DNA from: Fulvimonas sp. R45
Lineage (GTDB): Bacteria; Pseudomonadota; Gammaproteobacteria; Xanthomonadales; Rhodanobacteraceae
DNA length: 64,000 nucleotides
Assembly (NCBI RefSeq): GCF_030504985.1
Contig: NZ_JASERU010000001.1
Coordinates: 310,001-374,000, forward strand
Reading direction: 5' to 3'
Made by a program: the position numbers and the translations under genes. This document shows, piece after piece, positions 16,672 to 26,500 of the stretch (within the stretch, counting starts at the first letter, position 1; each line of letters starts with the position of its first letter). The notes beneath the pieces were generated by a model. The model was not told the origin of the DNA. It saw nothing but the letters and a program-made list of their open reading frames with translations, and searched no databases.

Positions 16672-17844
16672 TCAGAACGCGTTGATCCCGGTCAGCTCCC
16701 GCCCCACCACCAGCTGGTGCACGGTCTCGGTGCCCTCGTAGGTGATCACCGATTCCAGGTTCAGCCCGTGGCGGATCGCCGAATGCTCCGTGGTGATGCC
16801 GGCGCCGCCGAGAATGTCGCGGCACTCGCGCGCGATATCGATGGCCATCCGGCAGTTGTTCCACTTGGCCAGCGAGACCTGGGTCGGCTGCATGGTGCCG
16901 GCGTCCTTCAGGCGGCCGAGCTGCAGCGACAGCAGCTGCGCGGTGGTGATGCGGCGGGCCATGTCGGCCAGCTTGAGCTGGATCGCCTGGTTGGCGGCCA
17001 ACGGGCGGCCGAACAGCACGCGCTCCTGCGTGTAGTCGATCACTTCCTTCAGGCAGGCCTGCGCGGCGCCGATCGGGCCCCAGGTGATGCCGTAGCGGGC
17101 CTGGGTGAGGCAGCCCAGCGGGCCCTTCAGACCCTTCACGTTGGGAAGGCGGTTGGCGTCCGGCACGCGCACGTTGTCGAGGAACAGCGCGCTGGTGACC
17201 GAGGCGCGCAGGCTCATCTTCTTGTGCACTTCCTGCGCGGCGAAGCCCGGCGTGCGGGTCGGCACGATGAAGCCCTGGATGCCGTCCCCGGTCTGCGCCC
17301 AGACCACCGCGACGTCGGCCAGGTTGCCGTTGGTGATCCACATCTTGGCGCCGTTGATGACCCAGTCGCCGCCGTCCTTCTTCGCGTGGGTCTTCATGTT
17401 GGCCGGGTCGGAACCACCGTGCGGCTCGGTGAGACCGAAGCAGCCGATCAGCTCGCCCGCCGCCATCTTCGGCAGGTACTCCATCTTCTGCTCCTCGCTG
17501 CCGTAGGCGTAGATGGGGTACATCACCAGCGAGCTCTGCACCGAGGCGAAGCTGCGCAGGCCCGAGTCGCCGCGCTCCAGTTCCTGGCAGATCAGGCCGT
17601 AGCTCACGCCGTTCATGCCGGCGCAGCCGTACTTCTCGGGAATGGTGGCGCCGAGCAGGCCGAGGCCGGCGATCTCGGGAACCAGCTCCTTCGGGAAGCG
17701 CGCCTGGTCGAAGCAGTCGCCGATGATCGGCAGCACCTTCTCGTCGACGAAGCGTCCGACGGTGTCCTGCACCATGCGCTCCTCGTCGGTGAGCAGCGAG
17801 CGGATGTCGTACAGGTCGAGCGGGTTCAGGCGGGCAGCGGCCAT
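16672..17844 (-). CDS. gcdH: glutaryl-CoA dehydrogenase
   Basis: A 390-residue acyl-CoA dehydrogenase that converts glutaryl-CoA to crotonyl-CoA and CO2, using FAD and passing electrons to electron-transfer flavoprotein. GcdH-like features are RSFASVQSSLVMYPI, CFGLTEPHGGSDP, the substrate-binding arginine region RYGITWGPIGAA, and the C-terminal VITYEGTETVHQLVVGRELTG, where the Glu of YEGT is the catalytic base. The start at 17844 (MAAARLNPLD) gives the usual length; a slightly longer in-frame MGTPMAAAR... is less likely. It belongs to lysine and tryptophan breakdown, linking to the ALDH7 gene at 2252 though not in the same operon. Confidence 0.93.
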   Translation of the reverse strand: MAAARLNPLDLYDIRSLLTDEERMVQDTVGRFVDEKVLPIIGDCFDQARFPKELVPEIAGLGLLGATIPEKYGCAGMNGVSYGLICQELERGDSGLRSFASVQSSLVMYPIYAYGSEEQKMEYLPKMAAGELIGCFGLTEPHGGSDPANMKTHAKKDGGDWVINGAKMWITNGNLADVAVVWAQTGDGIQGFIVPTRTPGFAAQEVHKKMSLRASVTSALFLDNVRVPDANRLPNVKGLKGPLGCLTQARYGITWGPIGAAQACLKEVIDYTQERVLFGRPLAANQAIQLKLADMARRITTAQLLSLQLGRLKDAGTMQPTQVSLAKWNNCRMAIDIARECRDILGGAGITTEHSAIRHGLNLESVITYEGTETVHQLVVGRELTGINAF

Positions 17845-17973
17845 GGGCGTTCCATTGAAGGACGGGAAATCGCGGATTCTACCCGGGGCGGCCGCGCCGG
17901 TCATGGCCGGGTGCAGCAGCGCCGGGGGCGCGCCGTGCGATCATGTGCGCGGTCCCACCGCCACGGATAGCCC

Positions 17974-18849
17974 ATGATCAAGGGTGTGCTGCTGGGCTTC
18001 GCCTGCTTCGCAGCCTACGCGATCAGCGACGCCTTCGTGAAGTCGCTGCACGGCAGCCTGCCGCCCTACGAGTCGGTGTTCTTCGGCGGCGTGCTGGGGC
18101 TGGCCGCGCTGCCCTTCATCATGGACAAGGGCGACCGCTGGCGCGACGTCTTCCCGGCCGCGCGGCCGCGGCTGTGGTGGGTGCGGGCCCTGGCCGGCGC
18201 GGTCAGCAACATCTGTTCGGTCACCGCGTTTACCCTGCTGCCGATGGCAGAGGTGTTCTCGATGATCTTCCTGATGCCGGTCTTCGTGACCCTCCTGTCG
18301 GTGCTGCTGCTGAAGGAGCACGTGGGCTGGCGGCGCTGGACGGCGGTGTTCGTGGGCTTCGCCGGCGTGCTGGTGGTGCTCCGGCCCGGCTTCCGCGCAT
18401 TGGGCGTGGGCCACCTGGCCGCGGTGCTGTGCGGGCTGGCCGCGGCGACCTCGATGGTGGCGCTGCGCATGGCCGGGCCGGGCGAGAAGCGCATCAGCCT
18501 GTACGGCGCCGGCGTGATCGGTCCGCTGGTCGCCGGTGGCCTGCTGATGCTGCCGCACTTCATCTGGCCCGACCTGCACCAGTGCCTGCTGCTGGCCGGC
18601 TACGGCCTGCTCGCCGCGCTGGCCGGCGTGCTGCTGATGTACGCCACCCTGCTCGCCCCCGCCAACCGCGTGGCGCCGACCCAGTACAGCCAGATGCTGT
18701 GGGCGATCGGCTTCGGCTACTGGCTGTTCGGCGACCGGCTGGACTGGCCGATGGGGGTGGGCATCGTGATGATCCTGGGCGCGGGCCTGTTCACCCTGGT
18801 CCGCGAGGAGAAGGTCACCGGCTGGTGGCGGCGGGTGCGAATGATGTGA
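17974..18849 (+). CDS. DMT-superfamily (EamA) transporter
   Basis: A 291-residue membrane protein with about ten hydrophobic segments arranged as two EamA repeats, the second starting near residue 150. It starts MIKGVLLGFACFAAYAISDAF and has the typical ARPRLWWVRALAGAVSN and APTQYSQMLWAIGFGYWLFGD patterns. Family members export amino acids, sugars or purines; specificity cannot be read from sequence. The 3' end is 5 nt from the convergent TSUP gene, so any terminator must lie within coding sequence. Confidence 0.85.
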   Translation: MIKGVLLGFACFAAYAISDAFVKSLHGSLPPYESVFFGGVLGLAALPFIMDKGDRWRDVFPAARPRLWWVRALAGAVSNICSVTAFTLLPMAEVFSMIFLMPVFVTLLSVLLLKEHVGWRRWTAVFVGFAGVLVVLRPGFRALGVGHLAAVLCGLAAATSMVALRMAGPGEKRISLYGAGVIGPLVAGGLLMLPHFIWPDLHQCLLLAGYGLLAALAGVLLMYATLLAPANRVAPTQYSQMLWAIGFGYWLFGDRLDWPMGVGIVMILGAGLFTLVREEKVTGWWRRVRMM

Positions 18850-18854
18850 TCGGC

Positions 18855-19598
18855 TCAGCCGCCGATCCAGCCCATCGATTGCAGCAACAGCAGCGTGCCG
18901 ACCACCACCAGTCCCACGTGCACGCAGCGCACGAAGGCCGGGCCGCTCAGCCGCCGGTTCACCGCCCGGCCAAGCACAATGGCGACCAGCACCGCAGGCA
19001 GCGCCTGCAGGTAGCCACGGGTCACCGCGGGCGTCCACAAGCCGGTGAGCCCGTAGCCGGCCATGGTCATCAGGCTGGCCGGCAGGAAATAGCCCTGCAG
19101 CGTGGCGCGGAAATGGCGCGGCGACCAGCCGCGCAGCGCGCCGTACACCACCAGCGGCGGCCCGTTCATGCCGTAGGCGCCGCCGAGCACGCCGGCGCCG
19201 AAGCCGAACGCCCAGGCGTGCCGGTCGTCGTGCAGCACCGGCTGCCGGTGGCGCGCCAAGGCGAACAGCGAGAACGCCGCCACCACGGCGCCGAGCGCCA
19301 TCTTCACCAGCCGCCCGTCCAGCGCGTGCAGCGCCCACAGTCCGATCGGCGTGCCCACCGCGGTGGCGAGGAACAGCCGCCCCGCGCTGCGGACGTGGAT
19401 GTGGCGCCAGTCCTGCGCGATGGCCACCGCCGCCACGGTGATCGAGACCAGCGCGGCGATCGGCGCGGCCTGCTCGACCGGCATCGCGAAGGCGAGCAGA
19501 GGCACGGCGATCAGCGCCTCGCCGAAGCCGAAGGCCGAACGGATGAAGCTGGCGATGAACAGTATCGTCAGGACGATGACCAGCACCGGCACTCCCAA
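18855..19598 (-). CDS. TSUP-family (TauE/SafE) membrane transporter
   Basis: A 247-residue protein with about eight membrane helices in two repeats. The first has IRSAFGFGEALIAVPLLAF and the second GGAYGMNGPPLVVYGALRGWSP, both characteristic of the TauE/SafE (TSUP, PF01925) family, which moves sulfur-containing anions or organic acids across the inner membrane. It has the typical length. It is followed on the minus strand only by a convergent gene and seems monocistronic. Its substrate is unknown. Confidence 0.85.
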   Translation of the reverse strand: MGVPVLVIVLTILFIASFIRSAFGFGEALIAVPLLAFAMPVEQAAPIAALVSITVAAVAIAQDWRHIHVRSAGRLFLATAVGTPIGLWALHALDGRLVKMALGAVVAAFSLFALARHRQPVLHDDRHAWAFGFGAGVLGGAYGMNGPPLVVYGALRGWSPRHFRATLQGYFLPASLMTMAGYGLTGLWTPAVTRGYLQALPAVLVAIVLGRAVNRRLSGPAFVRCVHVGLVVVGTLLLLQSMGWIGG

Positions 19599-19631
19599 GG
19601 CGCAGGCGAAAGGCCCGGCAAACCCTGGCGA

Positions 19632-20036
19632 TTATCGCATCCTGTCCCGGCGCCGGTGCTGCTGGCCATGCACCAGCATGCACAGGCCGCCGTAGATCAC
19701 GAACAACGGCCACCACGTGGCCCAGGACAGGCCGAGGATGAAGATCATCGCCACGATCGCGACTGCCAAAGCGCCCAGCAGCGGTTGCGCCACCGTCCCG
19801 TCCAACTTGCCGACGGCTCGGTAACGTGCCCAGGCCTCGGAAAGCGGCCACGCCGCACCGAGCAGGATGAACCAGGCCCACCAGTTCGCCCAGTCGAAGA
19901 AGGGAATCCGAACGCCCAGGTTGCCGCACAGGAAGATCAACCCCACCGCGACCACCAGCAGGGCCGGGATCACACGGTAATCATGCCGCGCCTTGCCGTT
20001 CGCACCGGCGCCCGTTTCGTTGTCCGCCATCGTCAT
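19632..20036 (-). CDS. small four-helix membrane protein (LiaF/DUF5668-like)
   Basis: A 134-residue membrane protein with a polar N terminus and four predicted helices in the pattern ALLVVAVGLIFLCGNLG, WWAWFILLGAAWPL, LGALAVAIVAMIFILG and WWPLFVIYGGL. This paired-helix arrangement with Trp-rich junctions resembles the LiaI/LiaF-like transmembrane domain (DUF5668). Two in-frame ATGs (20036 and 20030) are possible. It lies 33 nt upstream of the TSUP gene on the same strand, so they may be co-transcribed. No function assigned. Confidence 0.7.
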   Translation of the reverse strand: MTMADNETGAGANGKARHDYRVIPALLVVAVGLIFLCGNLGVRIPFFDWANWWAWFILLGAAWPLSEAWARYRAVGKLDGTVAQPLLGALAVAIVAMIFILGLSWATWWPLFVIYGGLCMLVHGQQHRRRDRMR

Positions 20037-20190
20037 GTCCTCCCCAAGGTGACGCCACGGTAAGGCGCCACCGACGGCGCATCCAGTGACAGGCGTCACC
20101 CGACGCGGCTGCGGGGAACATCTTCCCGGCCTCCTGTTCCGCCGCCGCATGTTGCATGATGACCGGATCGCGTAACCGCACCGAGCCAGC

Positions 20191-21075
20191 ATGACGACCG
20201 TCCGCATTGAACCGGAACTCTCCCCCATCGTCGCCGGCATGTGGCGCATCGCCAGCTGGAACCTTTCCGTGCAGGCGCGCGTGCGCTGGATCGAGCAGGC
20301 GCTGGAACTGGGCGTCACCAGCTTCGACCATGCGGACATCTACGGCGACTATGGCGCCGAGGCGCTGTTCGGCGAAGCGCTGCGTGCCGCACCGGCACTG
20401 CGCTCGCGCATGCAGCTGGTGACCAAGTGCGGCATCCGCCTGCGTTCGGCGCAACGCCCGTACCGGGTGAGCCACTACGACACCTCGGCAGGCTACATCC
20501 GCGCGCAGGTGGAACAGTCCCTTCGCCAGCTCCACGCCGAACGGCTGGAGCTGGTGCTGATCCACCGGCCCGATTACCTGATGGACGCCGCCGCGCTGGC
20601 CGGGACGTTCGCGGCGCTCACCCGCGAAGGCAAGGTGGCGCACTGGGGCGTGTCCAACCACTCGTCCAGCCAGTTCGCGCTGCTGCACGGGCACCACCCG
20701 CTCGCGACCAACCAGATCGAACTTTCGCCCCTGTGCCTGGACGCGCTGGACGACGGCACGCTCGACCAGGCCCAGCGACTCGGCCTGCGCCCGATGGCCT
20801 GGTCGCCGCTGGCCGGCGGTCGCCTGATCACCGACGGAGGCGAACAGGCCGTTCGCGTGCGCGCCGAAATGGAGGCCATCGCCGCCCGCCTCGGCATCGG
20901 CCTCGCCACCCTGGCCTTCGCCTGGGTATTGCGGCACCCTTCGCGCCCCTACCCGATCACCGGCACCGGGCGCATCGAGGGCGTGCGGGAAGCCGTGGCC
21001 GCGCTGGATGTCCGGCTGGACGCCGAGGACTGGTACGCGATCTGGACGGCGAGCAAGGGGCATTCCGTGCCCTGA
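20191..21075 (+). CDS. aldo/keto reductase, YdhF-like
   Basis: A 294-residue NADPH-dependent oxidoreductase of the aldo/keto reductase superfamily. The catalytic tetrad is recognisable: Asp in FDHADIYGDY with the Tyr following, Lys in LVTKCGI, and His in LVLIHRPDYL. The C-terminal WVLRHPSRPYPITGTGRIEGVREA binds the adenosine phosphate. Wording such as PIVAGMWRIASWNLS matches the E. coli YdhF group, whose substrates are not established. A 154-nt gap separates it from the divergent membrane-protein gene. Confidence 0.9.
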   Translation: MTTVRIEPELSPIVAGMWRIASWNLSVQARVRWIEQALELGVTSFDHADIYGDYGAEALFGEALRAAPALRSRMQLVTKCGIRLRSAQRPYRVSHYDTSAGYIRAQVEQSLRQLHAERLELVLIHRPDYLMDAAALAGTFAALTREGKVAHWGVSNHSSSQFALLHGHHPLATNQIELSPLCLDALDDGTLDQAQRLGLRPMAWSPLAGGRLITDGGEQAVRVRAEMEAIAARLGIGLATLAFAWVLRHPSRPYPITGTGRIEGVREAVAALDVRLDAEDWYAIWTASKGHSVP

Positions 21076-21089
21076 ACCGGCCACCGCGA

Positions 21090-21521
21090 TCATTCAAGAC
21101 TTCGAAAATAGCCCTTGTTCAGCAAAGTCGCCGGAGCAAGCACGGTAATCAACTCGCTAGCCTGCTTCCGGATCGGCTTCCAGCATGGATGCAACATATC
21201 TGCCAGGTTTGCTTCAAACCGGACGCCGGGGTCGTCGTCACGCCCAGAATGATGCTTGAACGGAAGCCGTTCGACGTCGTCGAGAAAGTGGCTGATGGCG
21301 GCTTTCTGCTTGTCGGAGAGATAGCCGACATCCGAGGCCAGCAGATAGCGCCCATCTCCAGCATGGAATATCAACTCGAAAGCGGTGTTGTAATTGCCAT
21401 TGAGTCGCACCTGCTGGGCGGGTTCCTGCGACAGGATTTCAAGCGTCTCGAAGAAAACCTTATAGGCGTATTCGAACGCTTCCTGTGCCGACACCCGATC
21501 CTTGCCCGCACCATCCGTCAC
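21090..21521 (-). CDS. hypothetical protein, no recognised family
   Basis: A 143-residue soluble protein with alternating helical, acidic stretches (EAFEYAYKVFFETLEIL near residues 14-30) and no signal peptide or membrane segment. It has the start codon inside the stop region of the upstream 5'-nucleotidase gene (4-nt ATGA overlap), which is strong evidence that it is translated with it. Base composition is visibly less GC-rich than the neighbours. I recognise no domain. The coupling suggests a role alongside the nucleotidase, but that is only inference. Confidence 0.7.
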   Translation of the reverse strand: MTDGAGKDRVSAQEAFEYAYKVFFETLEILSQEPAQQVRLNGNYNTAFELIFHAGDGRYLLASDVGYLSDKQKAAISHFLDDVERLPFKHHSGRDDDPGVRFEANLADMLHPCWKPIRKQASELITVLAPATLLNKGYFRSLE

Positions 21522-22444
21522 CGGTTGCTCACCCCGTGCGGCACGTGCCCGGTGGCCACGTGCCGGCGCGCGGATTCCACGTTGGCCGGCGAATCGTCGA
21601 AGAAGATGTCGGCGCCGAAGGCATCGAGGAAGGGGCCCTTGTCGCGGCCGCCGAGGAACAGCGCCTCGTCGATGCGCACGCCCCAGCGGCGCAGGGTGAG
21701 GATGACGCGCTTGTGCGCGGGGGCGGAACGCGCGGTGACCAGGGCGGTGCGGATCGGCGAGTTCTCCGCCGGGAACGCGGCCTGCAGCCGGTGCAGCGCG
21801 GTAAGGAAGCCGCGGAACGGCCCGACCGACAGCGGCTCGTCGGCATGCTCGGTCTCGCTGCGGTGGAAGGCTTCCAGCCCTTCCTCGCGCGAGACGCGCT
21901 CGCCCTCGTCGCCGAAGATCACCGCGTCGCCATCGAAGGCGATGCGCAGCTGCTCGGTGGCGCGCGGCGGCGCGGTGCTGGGCAGGATGGTGGCCGCCGC
22001 CACGCCGGCCTTGAGCGCGCGGCCCACGTCCTCGGCGTTGGCGGACAGGAACAGGTCGGCCTTGAACGGCGCGATGTAGTCGGAGGTGGGCGCGCCGCTG
22101 GTGAAGGCGGCGCGGCTGATCTCCAGGCCGTGGTGCTGGATGGCGTTGAAGATGCGCAGGCCGGTGTCGCCGGAGTTGCGCGAGAGCAGGATCACCTCCA
22201 CCGGCGGCACGTCGCCGGCCAGCTTGTTGAGGTCGAGCAGCTTCTGCACCAGCGGGAAGGCCACGCCAGGCTGGAGGATCTCGTTCTCGTGCTCGATCTG
22301 GAAGGCGCGGTAGGCATCCAGTCCGTCGCGCTCGAACAGCGCGTGGCTGTCGCCGAGGTCGAACAGGGCGCGCGAGGAGATCGCCACCACGAGACGGTTG
22401 TCGGTGGACGAGGAAGGATCGTGGGCGGTGACGGGGGCGGACAT
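21518..22444 (-). CDS. 5'-nucleotidase, PF06189 family
   Basis: A 308-residue cytosolic nucleotidase related to mammalian cN-I type 5'-nucleotidases (PF06189). The first acidic segment is VVAISSRALFDLGDSHALFERDG, with IAFDGDAVIFGDEGE as the DxDxV-like haloacid-dehalogenase motif near residues 188-200, then VTARSAPAHKRVILTLRRWGVRIDEALFLGG and DIFFDDSPANVESAR. It should dephosphorylate nucleoside monophosphates. The ATG at 22444 was chosen over upstream in-frame starts because homology begins soon after it. It is coupled to a hypothetical gene by a 4-nt overlap. Confidence 0.85.
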   Translation of the reverse strand: MSAPVTAHDPSSSTDNRLVVAISSRALFDLGDSHALFERDGLDAYRAFQIEHENEILQPGVAFPLVQKLLDLNKLAGDVPPVEVILLSRNSGDTGLRIFNAIQHHGLEISRAAFTSGAPTSDYIAPFKADLFLSANAEDVGRALKAGVAAATILPSTAPPRATEQLRIAFDGDAVIFGDEGERVSREEGLEAFHRSETEHADEPLSVGPFRGFLTALHRLQAAFPAENSPIRTALVTARSAPAHKRVILTLRRWGVRIDEALFLGGRDKGPFLDAFGADIFFDDSPANVESARRHVATGHVPHGVSNR

Positions 22445-22525
22445 GCGGCCAGTATCGGGCGCGCGATGGCTGGAATCCAGTTGCACGGCTCTCCGCGCCA
22501 GGCCGCGAGGAAGATTGCCGCGGGG

Positions 22526-22553
22526 TTGCCCCTCACCCCGGAGGGGAGAGGGA
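22526..22553. repeat. CTCTCCC-family hairpin repeat, half unit
   Basis: A half unit reading CCCCTCACCCCGGAGGGGAG then AGGG, from the same family as copies at 23471, 33393, 39100, 58964 and 61084. It lies just before the nadK stop codon and after the 5'-nucleotidase start, with no other content in the 125-nt gap. Confidence 0.7.
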
Positions 22554-22569
22554 CAAAGCCGGCGCGCGC

Positions 22570-23331
22570 CTAGTCGGCGGCGAACTGCTCGTCGAGGATG
22601 CGCTGTTCCAGGTTGTGCTCCGGATCGAACAGCAGCCGCACGCCCTGTCCGGCGGCCTGCACCACCTCGACCGTGCGCACGTCGCGCACCTCGTGGAAGT
22701 CGGCGGTGGCGCTGATCGGGCGCTTGCCGGGATCGAGCACGCGCAGGCTGACCCGGGTGCGGTGCGGCAGGATGGCGCCGCGCCAGCGGCGCGGCCGGAA
22801 CGGGCTGATCGGAGTAAGCGCCAGCACGTTGGCGTCCAGCGGCAGGATCGGCCCGTGGGCGGAGAGGTTGTAGGCGGTGGAGCCGGCCGGGGTGGCGACC
22901 ATCACGCCGTCGCAGACCAGGTTCGGCAGCTTCACCGTCTCGTTGAGCTTCACTTCCAGGTGCGCGGCCTGGTTGCTCTGGCGCAGCAGCGAGACCTCGT
23001 TGAAGGCCAGCGCCTGGTGCGTCCGGCCGGCGGCGTCGGTGGCGCTCATCTCCAGCGGGTACAGCACCGCCGCGTGGGCGCGGCCGATGCGCTCGGGCAG
23101 GTCGTCGAGCCGGTGCTTGTTCATCAGGAAGCCGACGCGGCCGAGCTTCATGCCGTAGACCGGCACGTCCAGCGCGCGGTGCGCGTGCAGGGTGCGCAGC
23201 ATGAAGCCGTCGCCGCCCAGCGCCACGATCACGTCGGCCTCGAACGCCGGCGCGTCGCCGTAGCGTTCGGCGAACTTGCGCCGCGCCTGCTGGGCGACGC
23301 TGGTGTCACTGGCGACGAAGGCGAAGCGCAT
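22570..23331 (-). CDS. nadK: NAD kinase
   Basis: A 253-residue ATP-dependent kinase that makes NADP from NAD. The active-site GGDG motif is in [18 protein letters not shown] near residues 37-44, the NE/D motif is FNEVSLLRQ, and the nucleotide-binding loop is [17 protein letters not shown]. The protein is shorter than E. coli NadK (292) mainly at the N terminus, as in Xanthomonadales and other gamma relatives. It is a monocistronic leftward gene separated from the upstream gdhB by a terminator and hairpin repeats. Confidence 0.94.
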   Translation of the reverse strand: MRFAFVASDTSVAQQARRKFAERYGDAPAFEADVIVALGGDGFMLRTLHAHRALDVPVYGMKLGRVGFLMNKHRLDDLPERIGRAHAAVLYPLEMSATDAAGRTHQALAFNEVSLLRQSNQAAHLEVKLNETVKLPNLVCDGVMVATPAGSTAYNLSAHGPILPLDANVLALTPISPFRPRRWRGAILPHRTRVSLRVLDPGKRPISATADFHEVRDVRTVEVVQAAGQGVRLLFDPEHNLEQRILDEQFAAD

Positions 23332-23421
23332 GGGCGGTGGTGGCTCCCGTGGACGGTGCGGGGGAGCTTACCGCAAGGATGTGGCGGCAGGCCGGCGGGG
23401 CGTGGACCGGCGGGGATGAAG

Positions 23422-23450
23422 AAAAGGCACGACCCCGGGGGCCGTGCCTT
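23422..23450 (-). terminator. rho-independent terminator after gdhB
   Basis: On the minus strand the stem AAGGCACG/CGTGCCTT is followed by TTTTCTT. It lies 98 nt beyond the gdhB stop and ahead of nadK, so it likely ends the gdhB transcript. The hairpin repeat at 23471-23547 sits between the stop and this terminator. Confidence 0.75.
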
Positions 23451-23470
23451 GGAGGGTGTCGCGAGGTTGG

Positions 23471-23547
23471 TCCCTTACCCCGGCCCTCTCCCCGGAGGGG
23501 AGAGGGCGCAAGGCAAACCCCTTCCGCTCATGGGAGAGGGCGCGAGG
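23471..23547. repeat. CTCTCCC-family hairpin repeats between gdhB and nadK
   Basis: A full unit (23471-23513) with CCCTCTCCCC pairing with GGGGAGAGGG is followed by a diverged half unit (23515-23547) with GGGAGAGGGCGCGAGG. The second half runs right up to the gdhB stop codon, so the 3' end of the gdhB transcript would carry the repeat. Confidence 0.75.
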
Positions 23548-26500
23548 TCAGCCCACCGGGACCTGCGCCAGTTGCGCCAGGCGGCGCACCGCCACCGAGG
23601 CGATCGGGTAGTCGGCGTTCTGGGTCAGGATCTCGGCCAGCATGCTGCGGGTGTACTGCAGCGTGGCGTCGTCGCGCTGCAGCCAGGCCTGCACCGGCGA
23701 GAGGTCCTTGCGGTCGCCGGCCAGCGCCAGCACTTGCGAGGCCAGCGCGCGATGCTGGTGGTTCAGCTCGTCCAGCAGCGAACCGCGCGCCTGGGCATGC
23801 CAGTGGCCTTCCACCGGCAGCGCCTCGATCTGGTCGCGCAGCCATTCCAGGTCCAGCGACTCGCCCAGCTCGTAGAACACGCCGGCGACCTTCTCGATCG
23901 GCTGGCCGCTCTGCTGCGCCACCTCGACCATGTCCAGCGCCGCGCGCAGCTCGGGAATGCGGGCCAGGCGCACCGCCAGCTCGGCGGGCAGGCCCAAGCC
24001 TTCCCACTTCTCCTGGCTGGACTCGAAGTCGCCCTTGCCGGTGGGCGTGAGCGCCGCGGGCAGCGCCTTGCGCAGCGCGCTGACGTGGGCGTTGTAGCGT
24101 TCCACGTTGGCGGCGATGTCCAGCGTGCCGCCGGGGCGGTTGAGCAGCCAGCGCGTCATGTGGCGCAGCAGCGACCAGATCTGCAGGACCGCGTCGATCT
24201 GCGTGCTCTCGGCCACCTTGCTGTCCAGCGCCTCGATCTGCGCCCACAGCTCGCGCGCCTCCAGGATCTCGCGCGCGGCGGTGTAGGCCTTGGCGATCGC
24301 CGCCGGTCCCTGCCCGGTGTCTTCCTGCATGCGCATCATGAAGGTGGCGCCCATGCGGTTGATGGTGGAGTTGGTCACCGCGGTGGCGATGATCTCGCGC
24401 TTCAGGCGATGGCGCTGCATGTGCGCGGCGTACTTGTCGTGCAGCGGCGCGGGGAAGTAGCGCACCAGCTCCTTCGACAGGTACGGGTCCTCCGGCACGT
24501 CCGAGTCCAGCAGCTGCTGGAACAGGCGGATCTTGTCGTAGGACAGCAGCACCGCCAGCTCGGGCCGGGTCATGCCCTGGCCGCGCGACTTGCGCTCGGC
24601 CAGCTCGGCCTCGGACGGCAGGTTCTCCACCTGGCGGTCCAGCGTGCCCTCCGCCTCCAGCGTGCGGATGAAGTGCGCCAGCGAGCCGATGCGGTGCGCC
24701 GACTGCCGCTCCATCAGGGTGATCGCCTGGTTCTGGCGGTAGTTGTCCCACAGCACCAGCTGGCCGACCTCGTCGGTCATCGCGGCGAGCTGGGTGTTGC
24801 GGCCGTCGAAGCTCAGCTCGCCGCGCTGCACGGCGTCGTTGAGCAGGATCTTGATGTTCACCTCGTGGTCGGAGGTGTCCACGCCGGCGGAGTTGTCGAT
24901 GAAGTCGGTGTTGAGCAGCACGCCGTGCTGCGCCGCCTCGATGCGGCCCTTCTGGGTGAAGCCCAGGTTGCCGCCCTCGCCCACCACCTTGCAGCGCAGC
25001 TCGCCGCCGTTGATGCGGATGGCGTTGTTGGCGCGGTCGCCCACCTCGGCGTGGGTCTCGGCGGAGGACTTCACGTAGGTGCCGATGCCGCCGTTCCACA
25101 GCAGGTCCACCGGCGCCCTGAGGATGGCGCTGAGCAGCTCGTTCGGCGACAGCTGCTCCACGTCGGCCTTCAGGCCCAGCGCGGCGCGCACTTCCGGCGA
25201 CACCGGAATCGACTTCACGCTGCGCGGCCACACGCCGCCGCCGGCGGAGATCAGCGACTTGTCGTAGTCCTCCCAGGTCGAGCGCGGCAGCTTGAACATG
25301 CGCTCGCGCTCGGCGAAGGATTTCGCCGCGTCGGGGTTCGGGTCGAGGAAGATGTGGCGGTGATCGAACGCGGCCAGCAGGCGGATGTGCCTGGACAGCA
25401 GCATGCCGTTGCCGAACACGTCGCCGGACATGTCGCCGATGCCGACGCAGGTGAAGTCCTCGCTCTGCGAATCGCGACCCAGCGCGCGGAAGTGGCGCTT
25501 CACCGACTCCCACGCGCCCTTGGCGGTGATGCCCATGCCCTTGTGGTCGTAGCCGTGCGAGCCGCCGGACGCGAATGCGTCGCCGAGCCAGAACTCGTGC
25601 TCGATGGAGATGGCGTTGGCGATGTCCGAGAAGGTGGCCGTGCCCTTGTCGGCGGCCACCACCAGGTACGGGTCGTCGGCGTCGAGGCGCACCACGTCGT
25701 GCGGCGGCACCACCTTGCCCTCGACCAGGTTGTCGGTGATGTCGAGCAGGCCGTTGATGAACAGGCGGTAGCAGGCGATGCCCTCGGCCTGCTGCGCGTC
25801 GCGGTCGCCTCCCACCGGCGGCTTCTTGACGAAGAAGCCGCCCTTCGAGCCCACCGGCACGATCACGGTGTTCTTCACCATCTGCGCCTTCACCAGGCCC
25901 AGCACCTCGGTGCGGAAATCCTCGCGGCGGTCGGACCAGCGCAGGCCGCCGCGCGCCACTGCGCCGAAGCGCAGGTGGATGCCTTCCACGCGCGGCGAGT
26001 ACACCCAGATCTCGCGGTACGGCACCGGCTTGGGCGCGTCGGGCACCAGGTGCGAGTCGAACTTGAAGCTGACGTACGGCCGGTGCTGGCCGTCCCAGCG
26101 CTGGAAGAAGCTGGTGCGCAGGGTGGCGCGGATCACGTCCATGTAGCTCTTGATGATGCGCTCGTCGTCGAGGCTGGCGACGCCGTCGAGCAGCGCCTTC
26201 AGCGCGTCCCACAGCACCTCGACCTGGCGTTCGCGCGGCTCGGCCAGCACGGCCACCATGCCGTCGATCAGCTCGGGCTTCGCCTTCTGCGTGGCTTCCG
26301 GGATCAGCGCCGCCATCTCGCGGCGCAGTGCCTCCCCGGCCTCGGCGCGGGCGGACGCGTCCAACTGCTCGCGCGCGGGGTCGAACTTGGCGTTGAACAG
26401 CTCGATCAGCACGCCGGCGATCGCCGGGTAGCGGTTGAGCGTCTCCTCCATGTAGGTCTGCGAGAAGGCGATGCCCACCTGCTGCAGGTACTTGCAGTAG

